DNA from: Pseudomonadota bacterium
GTDB lineage: Bacteria; Pseudomonadota; Alphaproteobacteria; Rhizobiales; Hyphomicrobiaceae
Assembly: GCA_023423275.1 (NCBI GenBank)
Contig: JAFAFW010000053.1
Location: forward strand, 11,468 to 75,467
Direction: 5' to 3'
Length of the DNA stretch: 64,000 nucleotides
Shown here: piece by piece, positions 49,134 to 58,667 of the stretch
How the letters are laid out: every line of letters starts with the position of its first letter
Numbering within the stretch: position 1 is the first letter of the stretch
Made by a program: the position numbers and the translations under genes
The notes under the pieces: model-generated
Told to the model about the DNA's origin: nothing
The model's database searches: none
The model's input: only the letters and a program-made list of their open reading frames with translations

Positions 49134-49923
49134 CGCGCGGTGTACACAGCGCCCGCTTTCCGCCGGCCCGGATGAAGGCGACGATCTCCTGCACGATCGG
49201 ATGATCGCCGAACTCCTGAGCCACGTCGTCGAGACGCTCCTTCAAGGTGCCTTCCGCCGCAAACAGCAGCCGGTAAGCCCGGCGCAGATCGTGGATGTTC
49301 TCCCTCGTGAAGCCGCGGCGCTGCAAGCCGACGATGTTCAACCCCGACAGATGCGCGCGATTGCCGAGCGCCATGCCGTAGGGAATGAGATCATTCTCGA
49401 GACCCGACATGCCGCCAAGGAAGGAATGCGCGCCCACTCTGGCGAACTGAATGACGGCCGCGCCCCCGCCGAGGATGGCGTAGTCGCCGACCGTGCAATG
49501 CCCCGCGAGCATGACGTTGTTGGAGAAAATGACGCCATTGCCGACCACGCAGTCATGCCCGACATGGGAATTGGCCAGGAACGCGCACGTGTCACCGACC
49601 ACAGTTTTCAGGCCACCGCCAGCGGTGCCGGGGTTCATGGTGACGCCCTCGCGGATCAGGCATTCCGCGCCGATGCTCAGCGTCGACGGCTCGCCCCTGA
49701 ATTTCAGATCCTGCGGCTGATGGCCGATGGACGCAAAGGGGAAGATACGGGTTCGCGGACCGATCGTGGTCCGGCCGGCGACGGCGACGTGGCTGAGGAG
49801 CTCGCAGCCATCCCCGAGCGCGACGTCGGCACCGATCGTGCAGAACGGACCGATCCTGACGTCCGCCCCGATCTTGGCGCCGTCTTCGACAATCGAGGTT
49901 GGGTGGATGCTGGCTTCAGCCAT
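49120..49923 (-). CDS. lpxA: UDP-N-acetylglucosamine acyltransferase
   Basis: First enzyme of lipid A synthesis (267 aa), a trimeric left-handed beta helix built from hexapeptide repeats (IHPTSIVEDGAKIGADVRIG and onwards). The catalytic His lies in LANSHVGHDCVVGNG, and the C-terminal helical part carries LSGLNIVGLQRRGF. ATG 49923 is chosen by family N-terminus; its first codons overlap the end of fabZ by 8 bp, and its end overlaps the LpxI-LpxB frame, so translation of fabZ-lpxA-lpxI/B is likely coupled. Confidence 0.95.
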   Translation of the reverse strand: MAEASIHPTSIVEDGAKIGADVRIGPFCTIGADVALGDGCELLSHVAVAGRTTIGPRTRIFPFASIGHQPQDLKFRGEPSTLSIGAECLIREGVTMNPGTAGGGLKTVVGDTCAFLANSHVGHDCVVGNGVIFSNNVMLAGHCTVGDYAILGGGAAVIQFARVGAHSFLGGMSGLENDLIPYGMALGNRAHLSGLNIVGLQRRGFTRENIHDLRRAYRLLFAAEGTLKERLDDVAQEFGDHPIVQEIVAFIRAGGKRALCTPRDAES

Positions 49924-50416
49924 TCTGGCTCGCAAATTTCAGCGTCTCTTCGGTATCGACGATCATTGCGCTGATCTCGGCCTCGGCCACGACCGCGCCA
50001 TCCACCTTGGCTTCGCCGTAGAACCGCCACGCCCGTCCGCGGCTGCGCAGCTTGCGGACATGAAACTTGAGCTGATCGCCCGGCAGGACCGGCTTGCGGA
50101 ACTTGGCACGATCGATACCCATGAAGTACACGAGCGCCGGCTTGTAACTCTCGCCAAGGCTGTGCACGCACAGCGCGCCGGCCGTCTGCGCAAGACCTTC
50201 GATGATCAGCACGCCCGGCATCACCGGAAAGTCCGGGAAATGCCCCTGAAAGAACGGCTCGTTGATCGTCACGTTCTTCACGCCGACCGCGGACTCGTCG
50301 CGGTCCATGTCATACATGCGATCGACCAGCAGGAACGGATAGCGGTGCGGCAACAGCTTGAGCAGGCGCTGAATGTCAGCGGTGGCGAGTTTCGCCTTCT
50401 CTTTCACGTCGTTCAT
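49916..50416 (-). CDS. fabZ: 3-hydroxyacyl-[ACP] dehydratase FabZ
   Basis: Hot-dog-fold dehydratase of fatty-acid elongation (166 aa). Catalytic His is in GHFPDFPVMPGVLIIEGLAQ and the Glu follows in the same helix; the N-terminal LLPHRYPFLLVDR is the family signature. ATG 50416 is chosen because GGAGCAAGGA lies upstream and the family N-terminus starts there; the frame continues to 50521 without family likeness. It lies between lpxD and lpxA, the usual order in proteobacteria. Confidence 0.96.
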   Translation of the reverse strand: MNDVKEKAKLATADIQRLLKLLPHRYPFLLVDRMYDMDRDESAVGVKNVTINEPFFQGHFPDFPVMPGVLIIEGLAQTAGALCVHSLGESYKPALVYFMGIDRAKFRKPVLPGDQLKFHVRKLRSRGRAWRFYGEAKVDGAVVAEAEISAMIVDTEETLKFASQNG

Positions 50417-50477
50417 CGTCCTTGCTCCGTCGCAACGCGCCCATCGATCGGGCCAACAGATACGCTGCAATACATCT

Positions 50478-51527
50478 TCATTCCTCGTTGGGCTCGCGCC
50501 CGGTCTTGGACTGTCCGGCAAGCCGTGTGATCATAATCAACTCGCGGGCCCACTGCTTGAGAGGTCGTGCCGGGGTGCCTCCCATGCGCGCTCCCGCCGG
50601 AACATCGTCCTTGGCGTGCGAAGCGCCCGCGATCTGCGCGCCATGACCGACCTTGATATGGCCAACGGTCCCGGCTTGACCGCCCATCACCACGAAATCG
50701 CCCAGCTCCGTGGAACCGGAAATTCCGCATTGACCGACGATCACGCAATTCCGGCCGATGACGACGTTGTGCCCGATCTGGACGAGATTATCAATTTTCG
50801 TGCCCTCGCCGATGATCGTATCCTTAAGAGCACCTCGGTCGATGGCTGTATTGGCACCGATCTCGACGTCGTCCTGGATGATGACGCGGCCGATCTGCGG
50901 CACTTTGAGGTGTCCCTGAGGGCCCATGGCAAATCCGAAGCCGTCCTGGCCGATCCGCACGCCGGCGTGCAGAATGACCCGTTCTCCGATCAACGCGTGC
51001 GTGACGCTGGCCAGCGGACCGACGAAACAATCCCGCCCGACGGTACAGCGGTAACCAATGACCGCGCCCGCGGCGATGCGGGTGCCGCGGCCGATCACGG
51101 CTTCGGGTCCGATAATGGCACCCGGTTCGACGATCACGCCCTCTTCCAGCCGCGCCGTCGGGTCGACGGCCTGCCCCGCCACGCCGCCTGCAACCTTAGG
51201 TCGCATCGCGTCGGGATAGAAGAATTGCAGGACCAGCGCAAAGCCTCTGTATGGCGCCTTGGTCACCAGTGTCGCGGTGTCAGGCGGAACGCGCGAGATG
51301 AACTGGGGACCGACCAGGCAAGCGCCTGCCTTGGTCGTCGTGAGCTGATCAAAGTATTTCCGGTTATCGATGAATGAGACGTGCTGCGGGCCGGCGTCCG
51401 CGAGGCCGCGCACGTCCACGACCAGCCGGGCCGGATCGGCGCCCGGACCAAGTTCCGCGCCAACGGCCCGCGCCACCTCGGCCAACGGAAACGGGCCAGC
51501 GCGCTCGAAGAATCCTGGATGCTCCAT
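50478..51527 (-). CDS. lpxD: UDP-3-O-(3-hydroxyacyl)glucosamine N-acyltransferase
   Basis: Third lipid A enzyme (349 aa). The N-terminal uridine-binding domain (FFERAGPFPLAEVARAVGAEL, VSFIDNRKYFDQL) precedes a left-handed beta helix of hexapeptide repeats with the catalytic His in LVQIGHNVVIGRNCVIVGQ. It is the first gene after the bamA terminator at 51674-51705, and probably heads the lpxD-fabZ-lpxA-lpxI/B operon. Confidence 0.96.
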   Translation of the reverse strand: MEHPGFFERAGPFPLAEVARAVGAELGPGADPARLVVDVRGLADAGPQHVSFIDNRKYFDQLTTTKAGACLVGPQFISRVPPDTATLVTKAPYRGFALVLQFFYPDAMRPKVAGGVAGQAVDPTARLEEGVIVEPGAIIGPEAVIGRGTRIAAGAVIGYRCTVGRDCFVGPLASVTHALIGERVILHAGVRIGQDGFGFAMGPQGHLKVPQIGRVIIQDDVEIGANTAIDRGALKDTIIGEGTKIDNLVQIGHNVVIGRNCVIVGQCGISGSTELGDFVVMGGQAGTVGHIKVGHGAQIAGASHAKDDVPAGARMGGTPARPLKQWARELIMITRLAGQSKTGREPNEE

Positions 51528-51673
51528 GACGTGAATCTCGCAGGGATTAGGCGCCAGTCAACAGCTGCCCCCACAGAGTCGCACTCGCGCAGAATTTACG
51601 CACGACAAATTCGTCCCACCGGCTCGCGACGACCAACCTCATCGATCCACGCTCATCGCCTCGACGGGCTCCG

Positions 51674-51705
51674 AAAACAAACATCCCCGGGCAATGCCGG
51701 GGATG
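51674..51705 (-). terminator. Rho-independent terminator of bamA
   Basis: Minus strand: perfect 9-bp stem CATCCCCGG / CCGGGGATG (51682-51690 with 51697-51705), 6-base loop, then TTTGTTTT. It lies 24 bp past the bamA stop and separates bamA from lpxD. Confidence 0.8.
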
Positions 51706-51728
51706 ACTGCTTACGACGATGTGTGCGC

Positions 51729-54089
51729 TTAGAACTTGGTCGAAGCGCCGAACCGGATCGCCTGGGTCTTGTCGTAGTCCTCTTTCGTCAGAGCGTACGC
51801 GTAATCGAGGCGCAGCGGTCCAAGCGGAGAGTTCCAGAGCAAGCCAATACCGACTGAGGAGCGGATCGAAGCATCGTCCTCAAGGCAGATCTCCGTCGTA
51901 TTTCCTTTGGCGCAGGTTGACGGATCATTCAGCCTCTTTGCCTCTGATCCAGCCCCCCACAACGAGCCAGCATCAGCAAACACAGCGCCTGACATCCCAA
52001 GCTCGTCCGGGATAAGCGGTAGCGGGAAGCGAACCTCCGCAGTCGCTGCCCAGAAAGTCTGACCACCTAGGGCGTCGTCAGTGTTGTAGTCACGAGGTCC
52101 ATAACCAGCACGCTCAAAGCCACGTACCGTTTCACCACCCTTGTAGTAGAGGTCCAGGAGACGGACATCCTCACCGCCCCAGCCGGCAATATGACCACCG
52201 ATCACGCGACCAACGAAGGTGATCTTTTCAGTGATGGGATAGTAGGCACGACCTTCACCTTGGACCCGCACATAATTTACGTCGCCGCCAAGACCCGCCA
52301 CATCGGTGCCAACCTGGAAATAGAGGCCACGGTTGGGGCTGGTTGGATGATTGCGCGTGTCATAGATCACTGACGTACCAACAGACGATGTCCAATACTT
52401 CCCTTCAGCCTCCACAATTGCCCGAGAAGCATTATCGCTCACATCGTAAATCTGATCGTACGACAGCGTGTAGTTCGTGTTCATCCAGAAGTTTTCGGCA
52501 ATCGGGAAGCCAGCTCGCAGGCTGCCACCGGATCTCCGGCTCCGGAACGACGACTCGCTCGTCTGGTCGACTTCCTTGTGGAACAGATCGAAGCCAGCCG
52601 CGATGTTGTAGCCCATGAAGCGCGGCTCGGTGAAGCTCAGGTCAACCTGGAAGCGCTCCAGCGAACCGCCCACCTTGAGGCGCAGGAACTGGCCATTACC
52701 CAGCAGGTTGCGCTCGGTGATGCTGACGTCACCGATAATACCTTCACTGGTGGAGTAGCCCGCGCCGAACGACAGCTCACCCGTTGGTTGCTCGGTGACT
52801 TCGACGTCAAGAACCACGCGGTCCGGCGCACTGCCCGGCCGGCGCTTGACGTCTGCCGCCTTGAAGAATCCGAGGTTCTGCAAACGCTTCTTGGCGCGGT
52901 CGACCAGCATCGGATTGTAGGCGTCACCTTCCACCAAGCGGAATTCGCGGCGAATGACGAAATCCTTGGTGCGCAGGTTGCCGATGATGTTGATGCGCTC
53001 GATATAGATCCGCGGCCCTTCATCGATGACATACGCCAGATCAATGGCGTGGGCGGCCGGATTGCGGTCAGCGCGCGGACGAACACGTGCGAATGCGAAG
53101 CCCTGCTCGGACACGGCCAACGTCAGCTTCTCGACCGTCTTGTCGATATCCGCGGCGTTGAACGTCTGCCCCGGCTGCGTCAGCAGCTCGGCATTCAGAG
53201 CCTCGGGAACCAGGCCCGGCAAGGTGCTTTCAACACGCACATTGCCGAAATTGTAGAGATCGCCTTCCTCGATCACGAACGTGATGAAGAAGCCAGAACC
53301 ATCACGATCAAGCTCGGCATTCCCCGCGACGACCGTCACGTCGGCATAGCCATTCTTGAGGTAATACTGGCGCAACAGTTCGCGATCGAGGTTCACCCGG
53401 TCCGGATCATAGATGTTCGTCCCCTTGAGGAAGTCGAACCAGCCGGACTGCGTGGTGGTGATGATGTCGCGAAGCTGCGAATCAGAGAACGCGTGATTGC
53501 CGACGAAGTTGATGCCCTTGACCTTGGTGGCCAAGCCCTCGTTGATCTCGAACACGACGTTGACGCGGTTCTGCTCGAGCTCGATGAGCTGCGGCTCAAC
53601 CGATGCTGCGAACCGCCCCTGCCGGCGATAGACATCGAGAATGCGCTGCACGTCAGCCATGGCCCGGGCGCGCGTGTAAACCGACCGCGGCTTGAGCTGA
53701 ACTTCAGCTTCAAGGGTCGCCTTGTCGACTTCACTGTTGCCTTCGAAGGCCACCTGATTGACGACGGGATTCTCCACGACGCGAACGACGTACACGCCGC
53801 CGCCCTGCGGATCGATCTCCACGTCCGCGAACAGACCGGTCTGGAACAGGGCGCGCAGAGACGCGTTGCCCTTGCCCGGATCGTAGCTGTCACCGACGTT
53901 GAACTGGAGGTAGGAGCGCACCGTTTCGGGTTCGACCCGCCGGTTCCCCTCGACACGGATGTCCCGCACGGTCTGGGCATGCGCCACAGACGCCGTTTGA
54001 ACACTGAAAGCCGTAATGATGGCAGGGCTTGCAACGGCCAGCCAGAAGTATAGCCGCCACCCACCACTTGCCACTTTTCGAAGCTGCAT
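51729..54089 (-). CDS. bamA: Outer membrane protein assembly factor BamA
   Basis: Omp85-family insertase of beta-barrel proteins (786 aa). A signal peptide (about 1-38, ending SVAHAQ) is followed by five POTRA domains (IRVEGNRRVEPETVRSYLQF begins the first, over about 38-430) and a 16-strand barrel ending in the usual terminal Phe (IRFGASTKF). The L6 loop signature VRGF is present in GGETVRGFERAGYGPRD. It has its own 413-bp upstream gap and its own terminator, so it is probably transcribed alone. Confidence 0.96.
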   Translation of the reverse strand: MQLRKVASGGWRLYFWLAVASPAIITAFSVQTASVAHAQTVRDIRVEGNRRVEPETVRSYLQFNVGDSYDPGKGNASLRALFQTGLFADVEIDPQGGGVYVVRVVENPVVNQVAFEGNSEVDKATLEAEVQLKPRSVYTRARAMADVQRILDVYRRQGRFAASVEPQLIELEQNRVNVVFEINEGLATKVKGINFVGNHAFSDSQLRDIITTTQSGWFDFLKGTNIYDPDRVNLDRELLRQYYLKNGYADVTVVAGNAELDRDGSGFFITFVIEEGDLYNFGNVRVESTLPGLVPEALNAELLTQPGQTFNAADIDKTVEKLTLAVSEQGFAFARVRPRADRNPAAHAIDLAYVIDEGPRIYIERINIIGNLRTKDFVIRREFRLVEGDAYNPMLVDRAKKRLQNLGFFKAADVKRRPGSAPDRVVLDVEVTEQPTGELSFGAGYSTSEGIIGDVSITERNLLGNGQFLRLKVGGSLERFQVDLSFTEPRFMGYNIAAGFDLFHKEVDQTSESSFRSRRSGGSLRAGFPIAENFWMNTNYTLSYDQIYDVSDNASRAIVEAEGKYWTSSVGTSVIYDTRNHPTSPNRGLYFQVGTDVAGLGGDVNYVRVQGEGRAYYPITEKITFVGRVIGGHIAGWGGEDVRLLDLYYKGGETVRGFERAGYGPRDYNTDDALGGQTFWAATAEVRFPLPLIPDELGMSGAVFADAGSLWGAGSEAKRLNDPSTCAKGNTTEICLEDDASIRSSVGIGLLWNSPLGPLRLDYAYALTKEDYDKTQAIRFGASTKF

Positions 54090-54502
54090 ACCTGCGTCTG
54101 CCCTTCGTTACTTTCCCCCGGAGCGTCACGCGGCTGACCGGGCGGCCAACCTCGCAACCTCTGGTTACCTGAGTCGCTGGATATGCTCCAGCCGTCAAGG
54201 CGTCCCCCCGGACACACTCAGCCAACCTTTCGGAGTTTTAACGATTCAGCCTGCGCATTGGAAGTGGCAAGAATGCTTCACGACGGACGATTCCGTCTTG
54301 CGCGATCACGCGTTATTACATTGTTTAGCGATTCGATCACGCCGTCTATTTTGTACGCGCCAACCGCAGTCGGAGATCCGCCCGATGCGCCGTGCTCAAC
54401 CCTTTTCAAGGCTGCGGAAATGAAACGCGAGTGGCGCCGATCGACGGCGCCACTCGAACGAAATCCGGTACTTAACAGTCAGCCGCGATGGCTTGTCGGG
54501 CG
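54090..54502. other. Intergenic region between rseP and bamA
   Basis: About 410 bases upstream of bamA and downstream of rseP, containing the hairpin at 54428-54456. The stretch near 54300-54360 is AT-richer and is the likely bamA promoter zone, but no -35/-10 pair stood out. No ORF is supported. Confidence 0.35.
54428..54456 (-). terminator. Hairpin downstream of rseP
   Basis: Perfect 12-bp stem CGAGTGGCGCCG / CGGCGCCACTCG with a 5-base loop, 46 bp after the rseP stop. The tail on the minus strand is CGTTTCATTT, a poor U-run, so termination may be partial. Confidence 0.45.
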
Positions 54503-55660
54503 TCAGCTATTGCCGGTCAACCAACGCCACACGATCAGGCGATCGTTCCAGGTGGCGAACACCATCAGCATCAACACCAGCGCCAGGCCGATCCGGAAAC
54601 CGATCTCCTGCGTCCGCTCACTGAGCGGTTTACGGCGCAGCCCCTCGATTGCGTAGAACAAAAGATGTCCGCCATCGAGCAGCGGAATCGGGAACAGATT
54701 GATCAGTCCCACGCTCACCGAGATGACGGCGATCAGATTGAACATCGCCTCCAGGCCGACCTTGGCGACCTGTCCCGAGACTTCAGCAATGCGGATCGGC
54801 CCACCAAGCTGGTCAGCGCGCTGACGGCCGACGATGACATCGCCGATGTAGCCCAGCGTCGACGTGATGATGAAGTTGGTCTCGCGCACACCGAGCCAGA
54901 CGGCTTCGAGCGGACCGGCCTTGCGCAAGTCCAGCGCCTCCGGCGTCGTCAGCCGGCGGATACCGATAATGCCGCGGGAAATCGTGCCGCCGAAATTGTC
55001 GCTGACTTCCTGGCGCTCGGGCGTGACCTGAAGCGTATACGGTGCCCCCCCGCGGTCGATCTCGACCGTGAGCTGCCGTCCAGGAGCCGCACTCACGGCG
55101 CGCAACACTTCGGTGAAGCTGTCGACGGGAGCGCCGTCGATCTTGCGGATGATGTCGCCTGCCTTGAAGCCGGCTGCGGCCGCCGGAGAGTTGGTAACCA
55201 CCTCATCCACGCGCGGTGCGGTCGAGCGGATGCCGATGAACGAAAACATCAGGGCGAAGATCACGACCGCGAGAAGGAAATTGGCAATCGGACCCGCGGC
55301 CACGATCGCGGCGCGCTGCCACAGCGGCTTGGCGTGGAATGCGCCTTCGCGCTCTTCCGGCGTCAGGTCGGCGGTCGAGGCGGGCGAGGCGCTGGCCGCG
55401 TTCTCATCGTCCATGAACTTGACGTAGCCGCCGAGCGGAATCCAGGCGAGACGCCAGCGGGTGCCGTAGCGGTCGACGAAACCGGTGATTTCGCGCCCGA
55501 ACCCGATCGAGAAGGCCTTGACCTTCACACCGCACCAGCGGGCGACCAGAAAATGCCCAAGCTCATGGATGAAGACGACGACGGTGAGCACGAAGAGGAA
55601 CGGCAGAAGCACATACAAGAAGCCGCCGATACCACTGGTCAGACCAGACATAGTGCCCAT
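54503..55660 (-). CDS. rseP: RIP site-2 zinc metalloprotease RseP
   Basis: Inner-membrane protease (385 aa) that cuts anti-sigma factors within the membrane during envelope stress. The zinc site HELGH is at H32-E33-H36 in the first helix; a PDZ domain spans about 120-200 (GFKAGDIIRKIDGAPV); the second zinc motif is LFPIPLLDGGHLLFY. It lies between dxr and bamA as in most proteobacteria. ATG 55660 or 55651 may be used. Confidence 0.95.
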   Translation of the reverse strand: MGTMSGLTSGIGGFLYVLLPFLFVLTVVVFIHELGHFLVARWCGVKVKAFSIGFGREITGFVDRYGTRWRLAWIPLGGYVKFMDDENAASASPASTADLTPEEREGAFHAKPLWQRAAIVAAGPIANFLLAVVIFALMFSFIGIRSTAPRVDEVVTNSPAAAAGFKAGDIIRKIDGAPVDSFTEVLRAVSAAPGRQLTVEIDRGGAPYTLQVTPERQEVSDNFGGTISRGIIGIRRLTTPEALDLRKAGPLEAVWLGVRETNFIITSTLGYIGDVIVGRQRADQLGGPIRIAEVSGQVAKVGLEAMFNLIAVISVSVGLINLFPIPLLDGGHLLFYAIEGLRRKPLSERTQEIGFRIGLALVLMLMVFATWNDRLIVWRWLTGNS

Positions 55661-55720
55661 TCTCCAATCATCTCCGAAACGCCCGCAGCAGCGACGGCTG
55701 GCAAGCCGTCACCAGCCGTC

Positions 55721-56947
55721 TCAAGCTCCTATCACATCCCGTGCCAACTCCCGCCCCATGGCATCGGCGGCAAGGACATCTTCGAGGCACTGCGGGCCCG
55801 CCATGGCGCCCATTTGTTCCGCCCGATCAAGGCATGTGGCGACGGTGCGGGCAATTTCAAGAAAGCCTAAACGCCGCTCCAGGAATCCTTCAACCGCCAC
55901 TTCATTCGCCGCATTCAGGATCGCGGGAGCCGCCCCGCCCCGCTCCAGAGCCTCCCGCGCCAGGCGCAAGGCCGGAAACCGCGCCAGATCGGGCGGCTCG
56001 AACGTAAGCGCGCCAAGCTTGACGAGATCGAGGCGCTCCGTACCCGCCGGCATGCGCGCCGGCCACGCCAGGCTGACGGCAATCGGAATACGCATGTCGG
56101 GGCACGAGAGTTGCGCCAGCACCGATCCGTCATGAAACGAGACGAGACAATGCACCGTCGATTGCGGATGAACCACCACATCCAGCCGGGGTGCCTCAAC
56201 TTGAAACAGATGATGGGCCTCGATCAGCTCCAGCCCCTTGTTCATCAAGGTCGCGGAGTCGATAGAGATCTTGGGGCCCATGCTCCACTTGGGATGCTTC
56301 AGGGCCTCCTCCGGCGCGGCAGCTTCCAGACGGTCCAGCCCCCAGTCGCGGAAGGGACCACCGGAGGCGGTCAGGACAATGCGTTCAACCGAGCTCGGAT
56401 CGGCCCCCGCCAGCACCTGGAAGACACCGGAATGCTCCGAGTCGACCGGCAGCAGCTCCGTGCCGAAGTCGCGGACGGTAGCCATGAAGATGTCGCCTGC
56501 CGCAACCAGACACTCCTTATTCGCCAGCGCCAGACGACGGCCGAGACGGGCAGCGGCCAGAGTCGGCTGCAATCCCGCCGCGCCGGTGATGGCGGCCACG
56601 ACGCAATCGGCGTCCGCCTCGGCCGCCGCGACAAGCGCGGCCGTACCTGCTGCAACCTCGATACCGCTGCCGGCGAGCAGATCCTTGAGTTCGGCGTAAC
56701 GGGCCTCGTCACCGATCACGGCCATTTCGGCGTGATGCTGCCTGGCCAGGGCTGCCAGCTTCCCGGCGTTGTTCTGCGCGGTCAAGGCGCCGATACGAAA
56801 ACGCTCGGGCGCGCTGGCAACGATATCGAGAGCGCTCGTCCCAACGGAGCCTGTCGCGCCGAGAACCGTGATCGTCTTCGCGTCACACCGAGCATCCTCC
56901 ACATGACGTTCGTCAGGGGCTGCCGCATATGTCGGCTTCAACAGCAT
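55721..56947 (-). CDS. dxr: 1-deoxy-D-xylulose-5-phosphate reductoisomerase
   Basis: Second MEP-pathway enzyme (408 aa), makes MEP with NADPH. The NADPH site is VLGATGSVGTSALDI (about 28-42); ALANKECLVAAG and LLPVDSEHSGVFQ carry metal and substrate ligands; LTASGGPFRDW is the flexible loop and KWSMGPKISIDSATLMNKGLE the family signature. The first about 22 residues are not conserved, so a later non-ATG start is possible. It supplies isoprenoid precursors to UppS, encoded two genes upstream. Confidence 0.95.
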   Translation of the reverse strand: MLLKPTYAAAPDERHVEDARCDAKTITVLGATGSVGTSALDIVASAPERFRIGALTAQNNAGKLAALARQHHAEMAVIGDEARYAELKDLLAGSGIEVAAGTAALVAAAEADADCVVAAITGAAGLQPTLAAARLGRRLALANKECLVAAGDIFMATVRDFGTELLPVDSEHSGVFQVLAGADPSSVERIVLTASGGPFRDWGLDRLEAAAPEEALKHPKWSMGPKISIDSATLMNKGLELIEAHHLFQVEAPRLDVVVHPQSTVHCLVSFHDGSVLAQLSCPDMRIPIAVSLAWPARMPAGTERLDLVKLGALTFEPPDLARFPALRLAREALERGGAAPAILNAANEVAVEGFLERRLGFLEIARTVATCLDRAEQMGAMAGPQCLEDVLAADAMGRELARDVIGA

Positions 56948-56978
56948 TCTTGTGCGGCCTCAAATCCCTGCATGCGCC

Positions 56979-57839
56979 TCATCCCCAGTAAAGCAGTGCC
57001 TGTGCAGGCTCCTGCATGTTGAGCGCGAGGGCAAGCAGCGCTGCAAAGCATGCAGCGAAAACAACACCATCCACGCGGTCGAGAAATCCGCCGTGACCGG
57101 GGATCAGCGCGCTCGCATCCTTGACGCCATGCGAGCGCTTCAGCGCCGACTCCGCCAGATCTCCCATCTGCGACACAAGCCCCAGAATGAGCGCGGTAAG
57201 CCCGAGCTGCAAGACCGACGGTTCCGGCAGGAAGGCCGCGAATATCCCACCAGCGATAGCTCCAGCGCTGACACCGCTGATCAGGCCGGCCCATGTCTTG
57301 TTCGGAGAAACGCGCGGCCACAGCCTCGCGCCACCGATCAGGCGGCCACCGAAATAGGCCGCGATATCCGTCATCCACACTACGACGAGAATGAACAGCA
57401 CCGCCGCGAACCCGAACGGCTCATCGGTTCTCATCCACAGCAGTGCGACCGCGGGAAGGCCGACATAGAACACGCCGGCGCTCGATAGGCGCCCGTGATC
57501 GCCGAGCTGGACCAGGAGCACGATCACCGCGCCGATCATCAGGATCACGACGCCGAGCGCGGCGACCCCCATCACGGCCGCCACGCACGCAGCCGTGACG
57601 GCGGCGGCATGAACCAGCAGACCGAAGTCGAAATTCCGACCGCGCACGAGACGCGCCCACTCCCAGCTCATGAGAAGCGTCACCAGGATCACCAGGCCCG
57701 CGAAGGGCGTGCTTCCCGCATAGGTCAGCCACAGCGCGACGGCCGCCAGCACCGCCGCGGAAATGATGCGCGGCTTCAAGTCACGTGACAGTCCCGGCGT
57801 CGCGGCCATGGTCCCGCCCTCGGCGGCATTCTGTGACAT
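56979..57839 (-). CDS. cdsA: Phosphatidate cytidylyltransferase
   Basis: Polytopic membrane enzyme (286 aa, about eight helices) that makes CDP-diacylglycerol for all phospholipids. The CDP-OH signature is SQMGDLAESALKRSHGVKD followed by PGHGGFLDRVDG, with the catalytic metal-binding aspartates. It follows uppS by 5 bp and precedes dxr by 31 bp on the same strand. An ATG at 57809 would be an alternative start. Confidence 0.95.
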   Translation of the reverse strand: MSQNAAEGGTMAATPGLSRDLKPRIISAAVLAAVALWLTYAGSTPFAGLVILVTLLMSWEWARLVRGRNFDFGLLVHAAAVTAACVAAVMGVAALGVVILMIGAVIVLLVQLGDHGRLSSAGVFYVGLPAVALLWMRTDEPFGFAAVLFILVVVWMTDIAAYFGGRLIGGARLWPRVSPNKTWAGLISGVSAGAIAGGIFAAFLPEPSVLQLGLTALILGLVSQMGDLAESALKRSHGVKDASALIPGHGGFLDRVDGVVFAACFAALLALALNMQEPAQALLYWG

Positions 57840-57844
57840 CGTGA

Positions 57845-58615
57845 TCAGGCGCTCCTTGGACCGGACCGCCTGGACAGACCGCCGTAGCGGCGGTCACGGG
57901 CACGATATTCCGTGATGGCCTGTTCGAGAAGCTCACGGCCGAAATCCGGCCAATTGGCCTCCAGGAACACCAGTTCGGAGTAGGCTGCCTGCCACAACAG
58001 GAAGTTCGACAGACGTACCTCTCCGCTGGTCCGGATCAACAGATCGGGATCCGGGAGCTGCGCGGTGTCGAGTTCACCGGCCAGCAGCTCCGGGGTGATA
58101 TCGCTTGGGTCGAGTGTTCCCTGCGCGGCCTTCTCAGCAAGCCGACGAGCAGCGGAGGCGATTTCCCAGCGCGAGCCGTAGTTGAAGGCCACGACAAGCG
58201 TCAACGCCGTATTTCCCGCCGTCAGCGTTTCCGCCTCACGGATCAGCCCGATCAGCTCCTGATCGACATTGTCGCGCTCGCCGATGACGCGCACGCGCAC
58301 ACCGCTGCGATGCAGGTCAACGAGATCACGGCGGATGAAGCGCTTCATCATGCCGAGCAGTTCATTGATCTCTGAAACGGGACGCGACCAGTTCTCCGAC
58401 GAGAAGCTGTAAATCGTCAGATAAGGGATCGACAGCTCGATGGCCGCGCGCACGGTCCGCCGCAACGCCTCCACGCCCATGCGATGGCCGACAGTACGCG
58501 GAAGCCCGCGTGCGCTGGCCCATCGTCCGTTGCCATCCATGATGATCGCGACGTGCCGCAACGGCTGAGCCCGGTCGTCGGCCGCTGGCGCAGACTGTTG
58601 CTGGGTATCGGCCAC
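57845..58615 (-). CDS. uppS: Undecaprenyl diphosphate synthase
   Basis: cis-Prenyltransferase (256 aa) that makes the C55 lipid carrier for cell-wall synthesis. Catalytic D27 is in HVAIIMDGNGRWA; further blocks are GHRMGVEALRRTV, LTIYSFSSENWSRP and PDLLIRTSGEVRLSNFLLWQ. No ATG precedes the catalytic motif at family-typical distance, so the GTG at 58615 is chosen; the frame extends to 58702 with an unlikely Arg-rich start. Its ribosome site is weak (GCGAGAG). Confidence 0.93.
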   Translation of the reverse strand: MADTQQQSAPAADDRAQPLRHVAIIMDGNGRWASARGLPRTVGHRMGVEALRRTVRAAIELSIPYLTIYSFSSENWSRPVSEINELLGMMKRFIRRDLVDLHRSGVRVRVIGERDNVDQELIGLIREAETLTAGNTALTLVVAFNYGSRWEIASAARRLAEKAAQGTLDPSDITPELLAGELDTAQLPDPDLLIRTSGEVRLSNFLLWQAAYSELVFLEANWPDFGRELLEQAITEYRARDRRYGGLSRRSGPRSA

Positions 58616-58667
58616 GTCGGTGGGCTCTCGCTTGTTTGAAAATGTGAGGGATGGGCCGGAGAAGCGC

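Noticed and set aside
52578..54053. Plus-strand open frame of 491 codons opposite bamA
   Set aside because: Antisense to POTRA and barrel regions of a certain gene; no signature and no ribosome site.
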